NCBI RefSeq assembly: GCF_003438495.1
Contig: NZ_QSSH01000014.1
Coordinates: forward strand, 1-24,607
Length of the DNA: 24,607 nt
Source of the DNA: Collinsella sp. TF05-9AC
GTDB lineage: Bacteria > Actinomycetota > Coriobacteriia > Coriobacteriales > Coriobacteriaceae
Direction: 5' to 3'
The notes beneath the pieces are model-generated. The model had not been told where the DNA came from, ran no database searches, and worked only from the letters and a program-made list of their open reading frames with translations. Shown here in pieces: positions 1 through 8,766 of the stretch; position 1 is the stretch's first letter, and each line of letters begins with the position of its first letter. A program made the translations under genes and the position numbers.

Positions 1-53
1 CTCGGCGGGGTTGGTCTGATGGATCTTGTTGAACTTCTTACTTTGGCTCAAAG
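1..53. other. Window edge, no gene assigned
   Basis: One plus-strand frame is open from base 1 through the downstream hairpin to a stop near base 99. It has no visible start and no recognisable protein. It could be the tail of a gene lying outside the window or plain spacer. Nothing firmer can be said. Confidence 0.3.
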
Positions 54-88
54 AAAAACGGGAGATGCGTTGTGCATCCCCCGTTTTT
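54..88 (-). terminator. Rho-independent terminator after the phosphoesterase gene
   Basis: A 15-bp stem (54-68 with 74-88) has one mismatch and a 5-nt loop. T runs flank it on both sides, so it can work in either direction. It lies just downstream of the minus-strand stop codon at base 96. Confidence 0.85.
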
Positions 89-95
89 GTTGCGG

Positions 96-563
96 TTAGT
101 CTAGGTCAATAAACTTGGTGCTTAGGATCTTGCCGTCTTTTACGAGCATTCTGGCCATGGTGGGGCCTCGGGTGCCTCTGGGGTAGCTGGCGCTGCCCGG
201 GTTGAGGACTAAGCAACGGCCCACTTGGGCTTCTTTGGTTACGTGGGTGTGGCCGTTGATGGCTACGTCTACGGATCCCACCGGAAGGTCTTCGCGGTAG
301 TGGGCTACGGCGAATTTGAGGCCTTCGTAGGTAAAGAGCGCAAGACGGTCTACATCGGGACCGTAGTCGCGGTAGTAATCGTTGTTGCCCAGTACGGCCC
401 GCACGGGGGCGATGGTGCATAGGTGCTCGTAGTCCATCTCTGACGTGAGGTCGCCGGCGTGGATAATCAGGTCTGCGCCCTCAAGCTCATCCAGGAGCGC
501 AGGCGATAAATAGCCGTGGGTGTCCGAGATGATGTCGATACGCTTGGCGCTTGCACTGTTCAT
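96..563 (-). CDS. YfcE/MJ0936-type metallophosphoesterase
   Basis: This 155-residue calcineurin-like phosphoesterase of the small YfcE/MJ0936 family probably hydrolyses phosphodiesters in the cytoplasm with two divalent metals. The metal ligands are all visible: DTH at residues 14-16, HAGD at 35-38, GNND at 59-62, a lone His at 88 and GHTH at 104-107. The length is normal for the family and there is no signal peptide. The start is supported by an AGGGA ribosome binding site a few bases upstream. It is a single gene with its own terminator behind it and the terminator of the regulator gene at 603-653 ahead of it. The natural substrate cannot be read from sequence. In many genomes a similar gene sits beside the RdgB nucleotidase, but no such neighbour is visible here. 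Confidence 0.9.
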   Translation of the reverse strand: MNSASAKRIDIISDTHGYLSPALLDELEGADLIIHAGDLTSEMDYEHLCTIAPVRAVLGNNDYYRDYGPDVDRLALFTYEGLKFAVAHYREDLPVGSVDVAINGHTHVTKEAQVGRCLVLNPGSASYPRGTRGPTMARMLVKDGKILSTKFIDLD

Positions 564-602
564 GGGATCCCTTCCGCAAAAAACGATTCGGCAGATACAT
601 AC

Positions 603-653
603 AAAAAAGGCCCCACGGCTCCGCAGACGATGGGTCTACAGGGCTGCGGGGCC
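603..653 (-). terminator. Terminator of the first LytTR operon
   Basis: On the minus strand a GC-rich hairpin has an outer GGCCCC/GGGGCC stem and further imperfect pairing inside. Six T residues follow it directly. It starts 7 bases after the stop codon of the response regulator and separates that operon from the phosphoesterase gene. Confidence 0.8.
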
Positions 654-659
654 AGTGTG

Positions 660-1376
660 CTAGAGACTCAGAGCCTTCTTGAGCGGCACGACGCGGCGGC
701 GCGAAACCGGCACGCGTTCGTCGACGCCCGTAATGCCCAGCTGGATGGCGCCCGAGGGCACCGTCTCGACGTCCGTGACGCACGCCAAGTTGACGATATA
801 GCGGCGGTGAACACGGAAGAAGCCAAAGTCGCAGAGCTTGGCCTCAAACTGCGCCAGCGAGGTCGTCGACAAAAAGCGATCATCGACGGTATAGATGCAG
901 GAGTAATCGTCCTTGGCCATGATAAAGCGAATGTCGTCCACGGGAATGAGGACCTTGCGGCCGCCCTTTTCCACCGGGATACGCTCGATGGTCACCTTGC
1001 TGTCCGTAACCGGCTTGGTGCGTTGCATGACCTTCTCGATCGCGCGATCCAAGCGAGCTTCCTCGACCGGCTTCATCAGATAATCGACGGCATCCACGTC
1101 GAATGCCTCGACCGCATGGTCACTATACGCAGTCACAAACACGATCGCCGGCGGATTTTTGAGCTTATGCAGCGCCTCGGCAAGTTGCAGGCCCGAGGCA
1201 CCGGGCATCGAGATATCGAGAAACACGACATCCACGCGACTTTCCATAAGCATCTCGATGGCGGAGCGGACGCTCGACGCCTCCGTGATCGTGCCGATCT
1301 TGCCCGTTTGCTCGAGCAGGAAGCGAAGCTCCGAGCGAGCCGGCGCCTCATCATCCACAATCATCGCACGCAGCAT
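660..1376 (-). CDS. LytTR-family response regulator (first pair)
   Basis: This 238-residue response regulator has an N-terminal receiver and a C-terminal LytTR DNA-binding domain (roughly residues 135-235). Receiver landmarks are DDE at 8-10, the phospho-acceptor Asp54 in FLDISMPG, Thr82 and Lys102. It is presumably phosphorylated by the kinase encoded just upstream, 72 bases away in the same direction, and then binds promoter direct repeats. The chosen start is the ATG at 1376. A TTG 21 bases earlier and an ATG 12 bases later are alternatives, because the AAAGG ribosome binding site is loosely spaced. It is a clear paralogue of the regulator at 6546-7280: both end in a PVSRRR-containing LytTR recognition segment. 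Target genes are unknown. Confidence 0.93.
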   Translation of the reverse strand: MLRAMIVDDEAPARSELRFLLEQTGKIGTITEASSVRSAIEMLMESRVDVVFLDISMPGASGLQLAEALHKLKNPPAIVFVTAYSDHAVEAFDVDAVDYLMKPVEEARLDRAIEKVMQRTKPVTDSKVTIERIPVEKGGRKVLIPVDDIRFIMAKDDYSCIYTVDDRFLSTTSLAQFEAKLCDFGFFRVHRRYIVNLACVTDVETVPSGAIQLGITGVDERVPVSRRRVVPLKKALSL

Positions 1377-1448
1377 AGGGATAAAACCTTTCGTCAACTA
1401 ACTACGCCGGGCATCCGTCGCATGACGTTGAGCCCGTAGCCTTTTATT

Positions 1449-2792
1449 TTACTCTTGAATGTCGAAGATGCTCTCTGACAAATCAAGATGAAGGAGCACT
1501 TTGGTGCCCTTGCCCGGCGCCGATTCGACACGCGTATAGGAGTGCGGCCCATAAAAGCGATGGATGCGCTCCGAAATATTGTGCATGGCCACACCGGCGC
1601 CGCCACCCTGGGGAGAGCTGGCGTCGGGACGGGCAGAGCGCTCGTCAAACAGTCTGGCGGCGGTACCCTCATCCATGCCCACGCCATTATCGGCCACGGC
1701 AATCAAGATTGCATCCTCGCCGTCTTGGTGAACGGTCACGTCGATCCTCAGGGCGTCGTCATCGCCCATACCATGACGTACGGCGTTCTCGACAATCGGC
1801 TGGATCACGAACGCCGGCACCAGCGTATCTTCCACGTCCTCGGACACATCGAACGTCGCAAGCACGCGGTCCTCGCCAAAGCGGGCCTTCTCAAAGGTAA
1901 GGTAGCGCTTGGTCTGTGCGACCTCGCGCGAGACCGGAATAAGCGATCCCGAGTTGTCGAGCGTGGCACGATAGAACGATGAGAACTCACGAAGCAGTTC
2001 GCGGGCCCGCAGCGGGTCGGTGCGCGTAAACGATGCAATGGTGTTCAGCGTGTTGAACAGGAAGTGCGGGTTAATCTGCGCTTGCAGCGCACGTACCTCG
2101 GCGCGCGCCGTGAGTTCCTTTTGCACCTCGAGCTCGTGGATGGCGAGCTGTGTGGACAAGATCTCGGCAAAGCCCGAGGCAAGCGCGTACTGGGTACGGT
2201 CGACGGCGCGCGGGGTCTTGTAGTAGAACTTGAGCGTGCCGACGGTACGATCGCCCACCTTGATGGGGGCGATAATGCCGGCGGGGACTTGGTTGTGCGA
2301 GCCGTCCGAGCCCACGACATCCACCATACGGTTGAACGACTGCACGATGCCATGTTCGATAACGTAGCGTGTGGCAAGCGTGTGGATGGGAGTATCGGGC
2401 AGCAGTTTTTCCTCAAACTCGCCCGCGCAGGCAAGCACGTTGTCCTCGTCGGTGATGGCCACCGTCATGGCGCGCGTCTCGGGCAAAATGCGCCGGCACA
2501 CCAAACGCGCCGACTCCTGCGTCAGACCGCCCTTAATGTCCTCGAGCATGGCCGAGGCCACCGAGAGCGTCTCCTCGGTGTACTGGGAGCGCACCGAATC
2601 GGGATTGAGCGTCAAAAAGATAAAGATGCACAGAAAGATGCACAGCAGCGCGCAGGCAATCACCGTGGCGATCGGCTCGATACCGGTCACCAAGGCAAAA
2701 ATAAAGTACACCAGCACACAAATGGCGCAGGCAACGGCAATGATGCGAAAGATTGATATTGAACTATCGCGCTGGGCGCGGCGGTCGATCAT
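1449..2792 (-). CDS. LytS/YehU-type sensor histidine kinase (first pair)
   Basis: This 447-residue membrane histidine kinase has two transmembrane segments (about residues 16-36 and 41-61), a GAF-like sensory region (about 75-215), a His_kinase domain with the phospho-acceptor His243 in NPHFLFNTL, and a HATPase domain with the N-box at 332-341 (Asn336) and the DNGVG loop at 368-372. It lacks the long 5TM-LYT sensor of true LytS, so the signal is probably read at the membrane or in the cytosolic GAF-like region. Its ATG overlaps the stop of the preceding glycosyltransferase gene in an ATGA, which implies translational coupling. A GGAGG site also precedes it. It shares domain order and many motifs with the kinase at 7319-8704. 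The ligand is unknown. Confidence 0.93.
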   Translation of the reverse strand: MIDRRAQRDSSISIFRIIAVACAICVLVYFIFALVTGIEPIATVIACALLCIFLCIFIFLTLNPDSVRSQYTEETLSVASAMLEDIKGGLTQESARLVCRRILPETRAMTVAITDEDNVLACAGEFEEKLLPDTPIHTLATRYVIEHGIVQSFNRMVDVVGSDGSHNQVPAGIIAPIKVGDRTVGTLKFYYKTPRAVDRTQYALASGFAEILSTQLAIHELEVQKELTARAEVRALQAQINPHFLFNTLNTIASFTRTDPLRARELLREFSSFYRATLDNSGSLIPVSREVAQTKRYLTFEKARFGEDRVLATFDVSEDVEDTLVPAFVIQPIVENAVRHGMGDDDALRIDVTVHQDGEDAILIAVADNGVGMDEGTAARLFDERSARPDASSPQGGGAGVAMHNISERIHRFYGPHSYTRVESAPGKGTKVLLHLDLSESIFDIQE

Positions 2793-3976
2793 TCGGCCCC
2801 CTCCAGGATACTGATCAGTTGTGCGTCACGCCAAAGCCCGTCCATGATCTTGGGCCAAAAGCTCTGGAAACGCAGGTAGCTTGCAGCGTTTTGGCGCGCA
2901 TAGGCCTTTGCCTCGTCGATACCATGGCGCCAGATGCGCAGGTAGCCCTCATGCTCGCGGGTAAACACGCTGCGGACCATAGCGGTCTTGCGCACGCGGT
3001 CGTCGAGCTCGCGCGAAATCCACGGGCCCGGGTAGGGCATGAGCGATGCCGCCGTAACGGGAATGAGCTCCTTTTGATGCGCGGCGAATGTCAACTTGGC
3101 CCGTTCGTAGTACCAACGGTATACATCCTGCATAAAGCGCGGTGAGCGCTTTTCGGACTCCGGAGGCAGATGGCGCACGGTCCACTCGTTATCGAACCAC
3201 ACGTCGTAGCCAAACATGCGCATGTTAAAGAGGTAATCCAAGTCCTCGCCGCGGGTGATAAACGGGTCAAAGGCCACACGCGTAAAGGCGCGGGCGTGCA
3301 GGGCCATCAGGCCGCCGCACACGTAGTTGGAGCGCGAGATGCGGGTGCCCGAAAGCGCCTTTTTCATCCAACGGTTGAACTCGATGCGCTTGGTCCACCA
3401 ACGATGGCAGATGCCCGCCTTGTCCGTGGGAGCCAGCGGCGAGCCGTCGCGATCGTAGAAATAGCCGCTCTTGACCAAGATCGGCAAGCCCTGACGCGTC
3501 TGCTGCCCCAACGCATAGGTCGCGCGCTTCATAAAGTCGGCGTCGATGACAGTCTCATCGTCATCCAAGAAGATAACCGCGTCATGCCCCAGCACAGCGG
3601 CGCAGGCTAGCCCCATATTGCGGATGGCACCGTAGCCTCGCAGGCTCACGCACTCGCCCGAACCCTTGGGCGCGATCTGAGCAACCCGGTCTGCGATGCG
3701 CGAGGCCTGGGTGTTGGTGACAACGGTGACCTTGAGCGTGGGATGCGCGTCGACAATCTCGTGCACGCGCAGCGACACATCGGCTGTAGCAGAAACGGGA
3801 CAGACCACCAAAAGGATGATGCGCGGGATGTCGCGCACCTGCTCAAGCGAGGCCAGGCAGCGGTCGAGTTCGGGATTGTCGGCGTTGAGTCGTGTCGAAT
3901 GGTCATAGATGCCAGGGGCGTTTGCGCAAGCGTCATCGCCCGCCCAATACGTTGGAATCACGACTGTGGCGTTCAT
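2789..3976 (-). CDS. Family 2-like glycosyltransferase
   Basis: This 395-residue GT-A fold glycosyltransferase begins with the typical TVVIPTY strand and carries the metal-binding DDD in FLDDDE (138-140). The acceptor-side GEDLDYLFN segment follows in the second half. No transmembrane helix is obvious, so it should act on the cytoplasmic face, perhaps on a cell-wall or surface glycan. It has a GGGAGGG ribosome binding site and its stop overlaps the start of the sensor kinase by four bases (ATGA). The glycosyltransferase, kinase and regulator are therefore probably one transcript, suggesting that the enzyme belongs to the response or sensing circuit of this two-component system. Sugar donor and acceptor are not predictable from the sequence. 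Confidence 0.85.
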   Translation of the reverse strand: MNATVVIPTYWAGDDACANAPGIYDHSTRLNADNPELDRCLASLEQVRDIPRIILLVVCPVSATADVSLRVHEIVDAHPTLKVTVVTNTQASRIADRVAQIAPKGSGECVSLRGYGAIRNMGLACAAVLGHDAVIFLDDDETVIDADFMKRATYALGQQTRQGLPILVKSGYFYDRDGSPLAPTDKAGICHRWWTKRIEFNRWMKKALSGTRISRSNYVCGGLMALHARAFTRVAFDPFITRGEDLDYLFNMRMFGYDVWFDNEWTVRHLPPESEKRSPRFMQDVYRWYYERAKLTFAAHQKELIPVTAASLMPYPGPWISRELDDRVRKTAMVRSVFTREHEGYLRIWRHGIDEAKAYARQNAASYLRFQSFWPKIMDGLWRDAQLISILEGAE

Positions 3977-3997
3977 GCCTTACCCTCCCTGCAACAC

Positions 3998-4032
3998 AAA
4001 AACGGGACGCCGCCAAACACAGGCGACGCCCC
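3998..4032 (-). terminator. Hairpin plus T run between the MFS and glycosyltransferase genes
   Basis: An 11-bp stem (4004-4014 with 4022-4032, including two G-U pairs on the minus strand) is followed by five T residues. It ends about 20 bases before the start of the glycosyltransferase gene. It most simply terminates the MFS transcript. Because a TATGAT box lies upstream, it could also sit in the leader of the glycosyltransferase operon as an attenuator. Confidence 0.65.
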
Positions 4033-4147
4033 GCGACCTAGCTGATTCCATCATACCCACTTGGGCAAATCATTGCTCGCAAGTCGCAATGTTTATTGCG
4101 GATAACCCCAAAAGAGTACCGTGGACAGGCACAATAGCCGCTCGCTC

Positions 4148-5407
4148 CTATGCGGCATGCTCTGCCGCCCGAGTCATGCGGGACAGGCGGACCAGCAGCA
4201 TAAAGCCAACGATCAGCAACACGCCAATGGAAAGGACGCCCAGTGACGGGTTGCCGGTCAACGAGGTGACGACCGACACCAGGAAGGTGCCCATGACGCT
4301 TGCATAACGACCAAAGATGTCAAAGAAGCCGTAGTACTCGTTGGATTTTTCCTTAGGGATAATGCGGCCAAAGTAGCTACGGCTGAGCGCCTGCACGCCG
4401 CCCTGGAACAGGCCGACCATAATGGCAAGCACCCAGAACTCAAAGGCGGTCTTTAGGAAGAACGCGGCAAACAGCACAATGCCCATGTAGGCGGCGACGG
4501 CCACCAGGATCATGTTGAGCGTGCCCACGCGTCCGGCGAGCTTGCCGTAGATGATGGCGGACGGAAAGGCCACGAACTGCGTAACGAGCAGCGCCAGCAC
4601 CAACTGCGTCGAATCGATGCCCAAAGCCGAGCCGTAGCTGGTTGCCATGGAAATGACCGTGTGCACGCCGTCGATGTAGAAGAAGAACGCGACCATGTAG
4701 ACCAGCACGGTCTTGTTGTGGGCGATCTCGCGCATGGTGTGTCCGACCTCGGAGAACACACCGCCCACGATGTGGCCGATGGTGTCCTGGGGACCGCGCT
4801 CGCGACCGTACTTTTGCTTATAGGTGCGAATGAGCGGCAGAGTAAAGATGAGCCACCAGGCGCCAGTGATGATAAACGACAGACGCGTTGCCAGCATGGT
4901 GGGGACGCCAAGAGCGGGGCCGCCCATGATGAGCGCCAGGCAGATGACGAACGGCACGGTGGAACCGATATAGCCCCAGGCATAGCCCGAGCTGGACACG
5001 GCGTCCATGCGCTCGTCGGTGGTAATGTCGGGCAGCATGGCGTCGTAGAACGTCATAGAAGAGTTAAGGCCGATGGTGCACAGCACGTACACGGTCAAAA
5101 ATGCCATGGCGGACATTGGGATAGCCTGCGCCAGGCAAAGCACCAGGCCCGTGAGGAAGAAGCCCAAGAAGAACTTGATCTTGTTGCCGGCGTAGTCGGC
5201 AAGCGCGCCCAGAATGGGCATGAGCATGGCGATGACCAGCGAGGCGATCGTCTGCGCATTGCCCCAGGCGACCACCAGGTCGGCCGAGGAAGCGCCGGTA
5301 TTGATGGCGTTAAAGTAAATGGGCACCACCGAGGTATTGAGCAGCACAAGGGCCGAATTGCCCACATCATACATAACCCAGTTACGCTCGAGCTTGGTGT
5401 ATTTCAT
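4148..5407 (-). CDS. MFS transporter, Atg22/UMF1-like
   Basis: This 419-residue polytopic membrane protein has about 12 hydrophobic segments. The opening (MKYTKLERNWVMYDVGNSA) and overall pattern match the UMF1/Atg22-like branch of the major facilitator superfamily. A central hydrophilic stretch around residues 195-225 separates the two six-helix halves. Members are proposed to export amino acids or small metabolites, but no substrate can be assigned here. A GAAGGG site sits 9 bases before the ATG. The phospholipase-like gene lies 101 bases upstream on the same strand with no obvious terminator between, so co-transcription is possible. Family confidence is good; function confidence is low. 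Confidence 0.85.
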   Translation of the reverse strand: MKYTKLERNWVMYDVGNSALVLLNTSVVPIYFNAINTGASSADLVVAWGNAQTIASLVIAMLMPILGALADYAGNKIKFFLGFFLTGLVLCLAQAIPMSAMAFLTVYVLCTIGLNSSMTFYDAMLPDITTDERMDAVSSSGYAWGYIGSTVPFVICLALIMGGPALGVPTMLATRLSFIITGAWWLIFTLPLIRTYKQKYGRERGPQDTIGHIVGGVFSEVGHTMREIAHNKTVLVYMVAFFFYIDGVHTVISMATSYGSALGIDSTQLVLALLVTQFVAFPSAIIYGKLAGRVGTLNMILVAVAAYMGIVLFAAFFLKTAFEFWVLAIMVGLFQGGVQALSRSYFGRIIPKEKSNEYYGFFDIFGRYASVMGTFLVSVVTSLTGNPSLGVLSIGVLLIVGFMLLVRLSRMTRAAEHAA

Positions 5408-5508
5408 GGACAGGGACCCTTCGTATTCGCCCGATATGCAGTTAGTTCATCGTACCCCAATTGTCCAGAACCGCCGGTAAGGATTCGGCAAAGGGGCACG
5501 CACGGACC

Positions 5509-6453
5509 CTATTCCTCGCGGTCGAACTCCTCATCGGCTTCGAGCACGCGACCGCTGTAGTTGACGTGACTGGTCACGGCATCCATGTCACCAGTCTCGA
5601 TAAAACGTGCGACCGTGCACTCGTAATCGACCAGCGCGCGATCAAAGACCTCGGGGAAACTCTCGTTCGAGACCTCGTCGGTAAAGGGATTCTTCCATGT
5701 CAGATGGCCCAGGTTACCGGTGCGCTCGGGCAGCTCCGTCGTCACGCGATGGGCAAGGCCGTCGAGCAGCGAGTAATCGTGCACCAAGCCCTCAACCAGC
5801 GAGATCGCGCGCGTCTTTGCGGAGCCGGCCGGCTCAATCGCGCGGTAAAGTCGCTGCATATTGGCAACGGCAGCACCGTACTCCCCCGCCGGAATGTCAA
5901 TGCCGTACACGCGTCCGGCAACATAGCTCATCAGCACGCCGGCCACGCGATTGATGCGATCGGTGGTGACGATCTCGCCCGCCGGCGGGTAATCGTCAAC
6001 CGTAGCGCCATCGCGTTTAAGCTGCAGCATCAGCACATCCAGGTCGCTCTCGATCACGGCATGGACCTGACTGCTCGAATCCTCAAGCTCTGAATCGGAC
6101 TCCACGATGCCAAACTGCTGCTCATAGACAAAGGGATGGGCGTTGCGGTCGAGCACGTAATGAGACAGCAGGCCCAGCGCAAAGGCACGACCCAAGCTGG
6201 CGTCGCGCGGCAGCAGATGCGACACGCCGTCGCGCAGGCACGCGAACTGGCGAGACATGCGCGACCGATGCATGACCTGCGCCAGCAGCGTGCAGTCGGA
6301 AACACGCGGTGTCAGAATGTGAAAGAAAAACGGGTCGGGGCCTTGGTTGCCCAAGATAAAGGCAATGCGCTCTTCATCGGACGTGATGACGCCCTGCGGA
6401 AGACGGTCGATGCTTTCCTCGCCAAACAGATGATGGGTGATAAGCGCGGGCAT
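5509..6453 (-). CDS. Zinc-dependent phospholipase C-like protein
   Basis: This 314-residue protein resembles the zinc-dependent phospholipase C / S1-P1-like all-helical fold (PF00882 type). His residues in ITHHLFGE near the N terminus, GNQGPDPFFFH at about 40-50, and the HYVLDRNAHPFVYEQQ segment near residue 120 are the recognisable metal-site motifs. No signal peptide is visible, so the protein is probably intracellular and may not be a true secreted phospholipase. The chosen start is the ATG at 6453, preceded by AAAGG at good spacing; an upstream in-frame start is less well supported. The LytTR regulator of the second pair ends 92 bases upstream on the same strand. The true substrate is unknown. 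Confidence 0.75.
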   Translation of the reverse strand: MPALITHHLFGEESIDRLPQGVITSDEERIAFILGNQGPDPFFFHILTPRVSDCTLLAQVMHRSRMSRQFACLRDGVSHLLPRDASLGRAFALGLLSHYVLDRNAHPFVYEQQFGIVESDSELEDSSSQVHAVIESDLDVLMLQLKRDGATVDDYPPAGEIVTTDRINRVAGVLMSYVAGRVYGIDIPAGEYGAAVANMQRLYRAIEPAGSAKTRAISLVEGLVHDYSLLDGLAHRVTTELPERTGNLGHLTWKNPFTDEVSNESFPEVFDRALVDYECTVARFIETGDMDAVTSHVNYSGRVLEADEEFDREE

Positions 6454-6545
6454 AATGATCCTTTCGATTTCATTCGATGCCACCCATTATGCCCACCGCG
6501 CGCCCATGCCAAACCTGCGATGGTAAACGACGGCACGCAAGCCTC

Positions 6546-7280
6546 TTACGCAAGCCCCAGGTGCGACTTGACCTCGGCGGCGCGACGACGGGACACCGGT
6601 ACCGTCGAGTTCACGCGGTCGAGCCTGAGCTCCATCAACCCCGTGGAGCCAATCTCGACATTGTGCACGTCTTCCAAATTGACCAGATAGCTGCGATGAA
6701 CGCGAATAAAGCCCTCGGAGACCAAGCGACGCTCGAGCGAAGAGATCGACTCATTGATCAGGTACGTTCCCTCGGCGCAGATGGCGTTGCAAAAATCGGC
6801 GCGCGCCTCAAAGTAGCAGACGTCTGCGGCGGGAATGAACACCTTTTTGCCCCCGCGGTCCACCGTCAGACGCAAAGGCTGGCGCGGAGCGTGGGCAACA
6901 CGACGGGCACCCAAGGCTGCCTCGATCTTGTCGAGTGCCTTTGACAGGCGTGCGTCCTCGACCGGCTTGACGACATAGTCGACCGCATCGAGGTTATACG
7001 CATCGGCGGCAAATTCGGCAAACGCCGTCACAAACACAACCACCGGCGGCGTCTTTAGGTTCTGCAGCGTCTCGGCAAGCTCAATTCCCGAGCGACCGGG
7101 CATGGTAATGTCTAAAAACAACACGTCGGGCTTGTTCGACAGAATCGACTCCACGGCTTCGGTGACATTGCCCGCCTCGGCAATCTGACCCACACGCGTA
7201 TCCTTTTCCAACAGATAGCGTAGCTCAGCCCTAATGGGAGGCTCGTCATCAACCACCAAGATGTTCCAGCCTTCGGACAT
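6546..7280 (-). CDS. LytTR-family response regulator (second pair)
   Basis: This 244-residue regulator has receiver and LytTR domains. Receiver landmarks are DDE at 11-13, phospho-acceptor Asp57 in FLDITMPG, Thr85 and Lys105. The LytTR half begins near residue 138 and ends with the PVSRRR segment. A GGGGAAG ribosome binding site precedes the ATG. It lies 38 bases downstream of its partner kinase and is almost certainly in one operon with it. It is a paralogue of the regulator at 660-1376, with a shared architecture and many identical blocks (for example LAETLQ/LAEALH and DAVDY). The target promoters are not visible. Confidence 0.93.
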   Translation of the reverse strand: MSEGWNILVVDDEPPIRAELRYLLEKDTRVGQIAEAGNVTEAVESILSNKPDVLFLDITMPGRSGIELAETLQNLKTPPVVVFVTAFAEFAADAYNLDAVDYVVKPVEDARLSKALDKIEAALGARRVAHAPRQPLRLTVDRGGKKVFIPAADVCYFEARADFCNAICAEGTYLINESISSLERRLVSEGFIRVHRSYLVNLEDVHNVEIGSTGLMELRLDRVNSTVPVSRRRAAEVKSHLGLA

Positions 7281-7318
7281 ATGTGCTTCCCCTCTTTTTC
7301 TCTCAATCCAACCGCGTG

Positions 7319-8704
7319 CTACGCCGTCAACGGCGCAGGCTCATGCGGCTCGCCGTTCAGCTCGACGATGACCTGCGTTCCCACGCCCTCCTGGGACTTC
7401 ACGCGCATGCCGGAATCTTCTCCGTAAAAGAAATGGATGCGCTGAAGCACGTTGAAGAGCGCCAGGCCGCAACCTCGCTTGACGGAGCCGTCGGCGGTAA
7501 TGCTCTCGGGCTCCTCCAGGCGATGTTGCTCAAACAGATGCGCGCAGACCTCTTCGCTCATACCGATGCCATCGTCCTCGACGATGATCTCCAAACCGTC
7601 ATCGGTCTCGAAAGCCCTAACATGAATAGAAAGCGGCTCGGTCTCGCGCTGCGCGTGCTTGATGCAGTTTTCGAGCAACGGCTGCAAGATAAACGGCGGC
7701 ACCATGCAATCGCGCACCTCAAAGTCGATATCGACCGAGACGCGCAGACGGCCGTCGCCATAACGAGCCTGCATAAGATTGATATAGCGAGTGCCCTGTT
7801 CCACCTCGTGCTCGAGCGTTGTGAGGGTATCGGAATCAGAAAGCGTCTGACGGTAGTAGTTGGAGAAGTCGATCAGCAGCGACCTGGCCTTGTCCGGCTC
7901 GGTACGCACGAGCGACACGATGGTGCTGATGGTGTTAAACAGAAAATGAGGATCGACCTGCGATTGCAAGGCGCGCAGCTCCACGCGGGCCGTAAGCTCG
8001 TCCTGGCGCTCGAGCTCAAAGCTCGCAAGCTGCGTGGAAATGAGGTCGGCAAAGCCCGAGGCAAGCGCCGTCTGGCGCATATCGATGCTGCTCAGACGGG
8101 GATAATACAGCTCGAGCGTGCCCACGCAATGCCCGCGCACGGTAAGCGGTGCGACAATACCGGCGCGCAGGCGCGGAAAGTAGCCACCTGTCTCGGTCGA
8201 GGCATCGCGCGAGAACACGCTTTGCTCACCGCTGTTGATCACGTTGAGCGTAGTCCGCAGCACCACCGGGGTGCCCGCGGGGCATTTTGCCGAGTCCTCG
8301 CCCCAGCTTGCCAACACCTGCTTGCCGTCGGTAAAGCAGATGGCAGAGGCGATAGTTTCGGACAGGATGATCTTAGAGGCGCCTAGGGCAGCTTCGGGCG
8401 TAAGGCCGCGCGACGTGTAGGCGAATATTTTTGAAGCGATGGCGAGCGTGCGGTCGGTTGCGCTCGATGTGAGGTCGTCGGGAACGACAAAGACGTACGA
8501 GAAGAAGAAGCACAGCATGACCAAGCCGGCAATGACGACAACGGCCGGAACGGGATTGGGATTATCGGTTAGATCCCAGATGAGCAGCAGGATAAGCAGC
8601 GGAACGACAATACCGAGCAAGATGGCTTGAACCACATGCTGAGCGGTACGAAAGACCTTGGTAGAGTTGTAGCTCTTGCCCAGAATCAGCCTATTGAGAT
8701 CCAC
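7319..8704 (-). CDS. LytS/YehU-type sensor histidine kinase (second pair)
   Basis: This 461-residue histidine kinase has two transmembrane segments (about 24-44 and 53-73), a GAF-like region (about 85-225), phospho-acceptor His253 in DPHFLFNTI, the N-box at 342-351 (Asn346) and a DDGIGM ATP-binding loop. I chose the GTG at 8704 because AAGGAG sits six bases before it. The ATG at 8710 would directly abut that ribosome binding site, and the longer frame reaching 8773 would run back through a hairpin. Architecture and motifs parallel the kinase at 1449-2792, so the two kinase/regulator pairs probably arose by duplication. The signal is unknown. Confidence 0.92.
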   Translation of the reverse strand: MDLNRLILGKSYNSTKVFRTAQHVVQAILLGIVVPLLILLLIWDLTDNPNPVPAVVVIAGLVMLCFFFSYVFVVPDDLTSSATDRTLAIASKIFAYTSRGLTPEAALGASKIILSETIASAICFTDGKQVLASWGEDSAKCPAGTPVVLRTTLNVINSGEQSVFSRDASTETGGYFPRLRAGIVAPLTVRGHCVGTLELYYPRLSSIDMRQTALASGFADLISTQLASFELERQDELTARVELRALQSQVDPHFLFNTISTIVSLVRTEPDKARSLLIDFSNYYRQTLSDSDTLTTLEHEVEQGTRYINLMQARYGDGRLRVSVDIDFEVRDCMVPPFILQPLLENCIKHAQRETEPLSIHVRAFETDDGLEIIVEDDGIGMSEEVCAHLFEQHRLEEPESITADGSVKRGCGLALFNVLQRIHFFYGEDSGMRVKSQEGVGTQVIVELNGEPHEPAPLTA

Positions 8705-8736
8705 CGTCATCTCCTTCTTACCGACGCACCCCATAG

Positions 8737-8764
8737 CAATAAAGAGGGCCGCAAGCGACCCTCT
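8737..8764 (-). terminator. Hairpin with T-rich tail after the amidohydrolase gene
   Basis: An AGAGGG/CCCTCT stem (8743-8748 with 8759-8764) extends inward past one mismatch. On the minus strand TTTATT follows. It lies 59 bases beyond the amidohydrolase stop and just before the second kinase gene. It can terminate the amidohydrolase transcript. If the promoter proposed at 8767-8781 is real, it would instead form the very 5' end of the kinase mRNA. Confidence 0.65.
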
Positions 8765-8766
8765 CC

